Shown here piece by piece: positions 63,811 through 64,000 of a stretch of 64,000 bases of DNA. Origin of the DNA: Desulfovibrio sp. G11 (GTDB lineage: Bacteria; Desulfobacterota; Desulfovibrionia; Desulfovibrionales; Desulfovibrionaceae); NCBI RefSeq assembly GCF_900243745.1, contig NZ_LT984798.1, forward strand, positions 1,234,501 through 1,298,500, in the 5' to 3' direction. A program made the translations under genes and the position numbers. The notes beneath the pieces are model-generated. The model saw only the letters and a program-made list of their open reading frames with translations. It had not been told where the DNA came from and searched no databases. Positions within the stretch are counted from its first letter, which is position 1. Each line of letters begins with the position of its first letter.

Positions 63811-63988
63811 ATGCCGCAGCTAATCTGCAGATACGCCCCCCCCCCGTGTGCTTTTTGGCCATGACAAAATGAAAACAATTTTCAACTTTGGATTTAAGCC
63901 TTTCCCCCACAAAAACTTCTCGCCCCCCTCCCTTTTCATTCATTAAGACAGTAGCCGGAGCTCCTAATTCAAAATTGGAGGTTGGCTA

Positions 63989-64000
63989 ATGTCCACCACA
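63989..64000 (+). CDS. First four codons of another island gene
   Basis: ATG TCC ACC ACA preceded by GGAGG at 63977-63981; the gene runs off the window. CTCC-AATT and AATT-GGAG around the ribosome site can pair, possibly hiding it. The interval 63811-63976 shows no gene, only a run of C near 63836-63846. Confidence 0.4.

Overview
The window looks like a Desulfovibrio chromosome, probably of the D. desulfuricans type. The basis is GC-rich core genes, an ATP synthase F0 cluster (atpZ-atpI-atpB-atpE) beside a Rex redox repressor, the neighbourhood rplU-rpmA-obgE-proB, and cobalamin genes. The species assignment rests on recalled gene order and protein character, not on a search.

Layout. (1) 1-8162, minus strand: a tightly coupled defence operon resembling an extended type III restriction-modification locus: SNF2-like helicase, DUF4391 protein, an AT-rich protein with a HEPN-like RNYQTH motif, Mod methyltransferase, RhuM-family protein and the first 61 codons of Res. 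(2) 8163-13590: a Gabija-like pair (OLD-type ATPase/TOPRIM nuclease plus UvrD-like helicase) followed by an intact ISL3-family insertion sequence with 8-bp target duplication. The block lies between two decayed copies of the same IS3-family end. (3) 13.6-23.0 kb: remains of integrated elements. They include an inovirus Gp2/YfjJ-like protein, a DUF3987 (YfjI-like) ATPase, small AlpA-like HTH proteins, an S24 repressor with operator-like repeats, an apparent fusion carrying a tail-chaperone C-terminus, and an asparagine-synthetase-like cargo gene. A tRNA-Ala(GGC) gene closes the block.

(4) 23.3-61.1 kb, core chromosome: aspartate aminotransferase, sfsA, proB, obgE, rpmA, rplU, a 23S rRNA uracil methyltransferase, atpZ/I/B/E, rex, cobS, nitroreductase, a diguanylate cyclase, glycosyltransferase, cbiA, a purH-type AICAR transformylase, purA, holB, a frameshifted sensor/diguanylate cyclase, a methyltransferase, a two-component system, asnS, asd, a class IV aminotransferase, a second glycosyltransferase and a TtuA/TtcA-type tRNA thiolase. 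A structured intergenic repeat of about 110 bp occurs at 25.8 kb and, inverted, at 37.3 kb; a short piece of it is seen at 61.07 kb. (5) 61.4-64.0 kb: the left end of another island. A 3' fragment of tRNA-Arg(CCG) serves as the probable attachment site, followed by a tyrosine integrase, an AT-rich cysteine-cluster protein of unknown function and the first codons of another gene.

Functionally, the left 12 kb is a defence island with two nuclease/helicase systems, the next 10 kb is decayed phage/plasmid material, and the centre is housekeeping. Most antisense open frames opposite the GC-rich core genes were judged spurious and left out.
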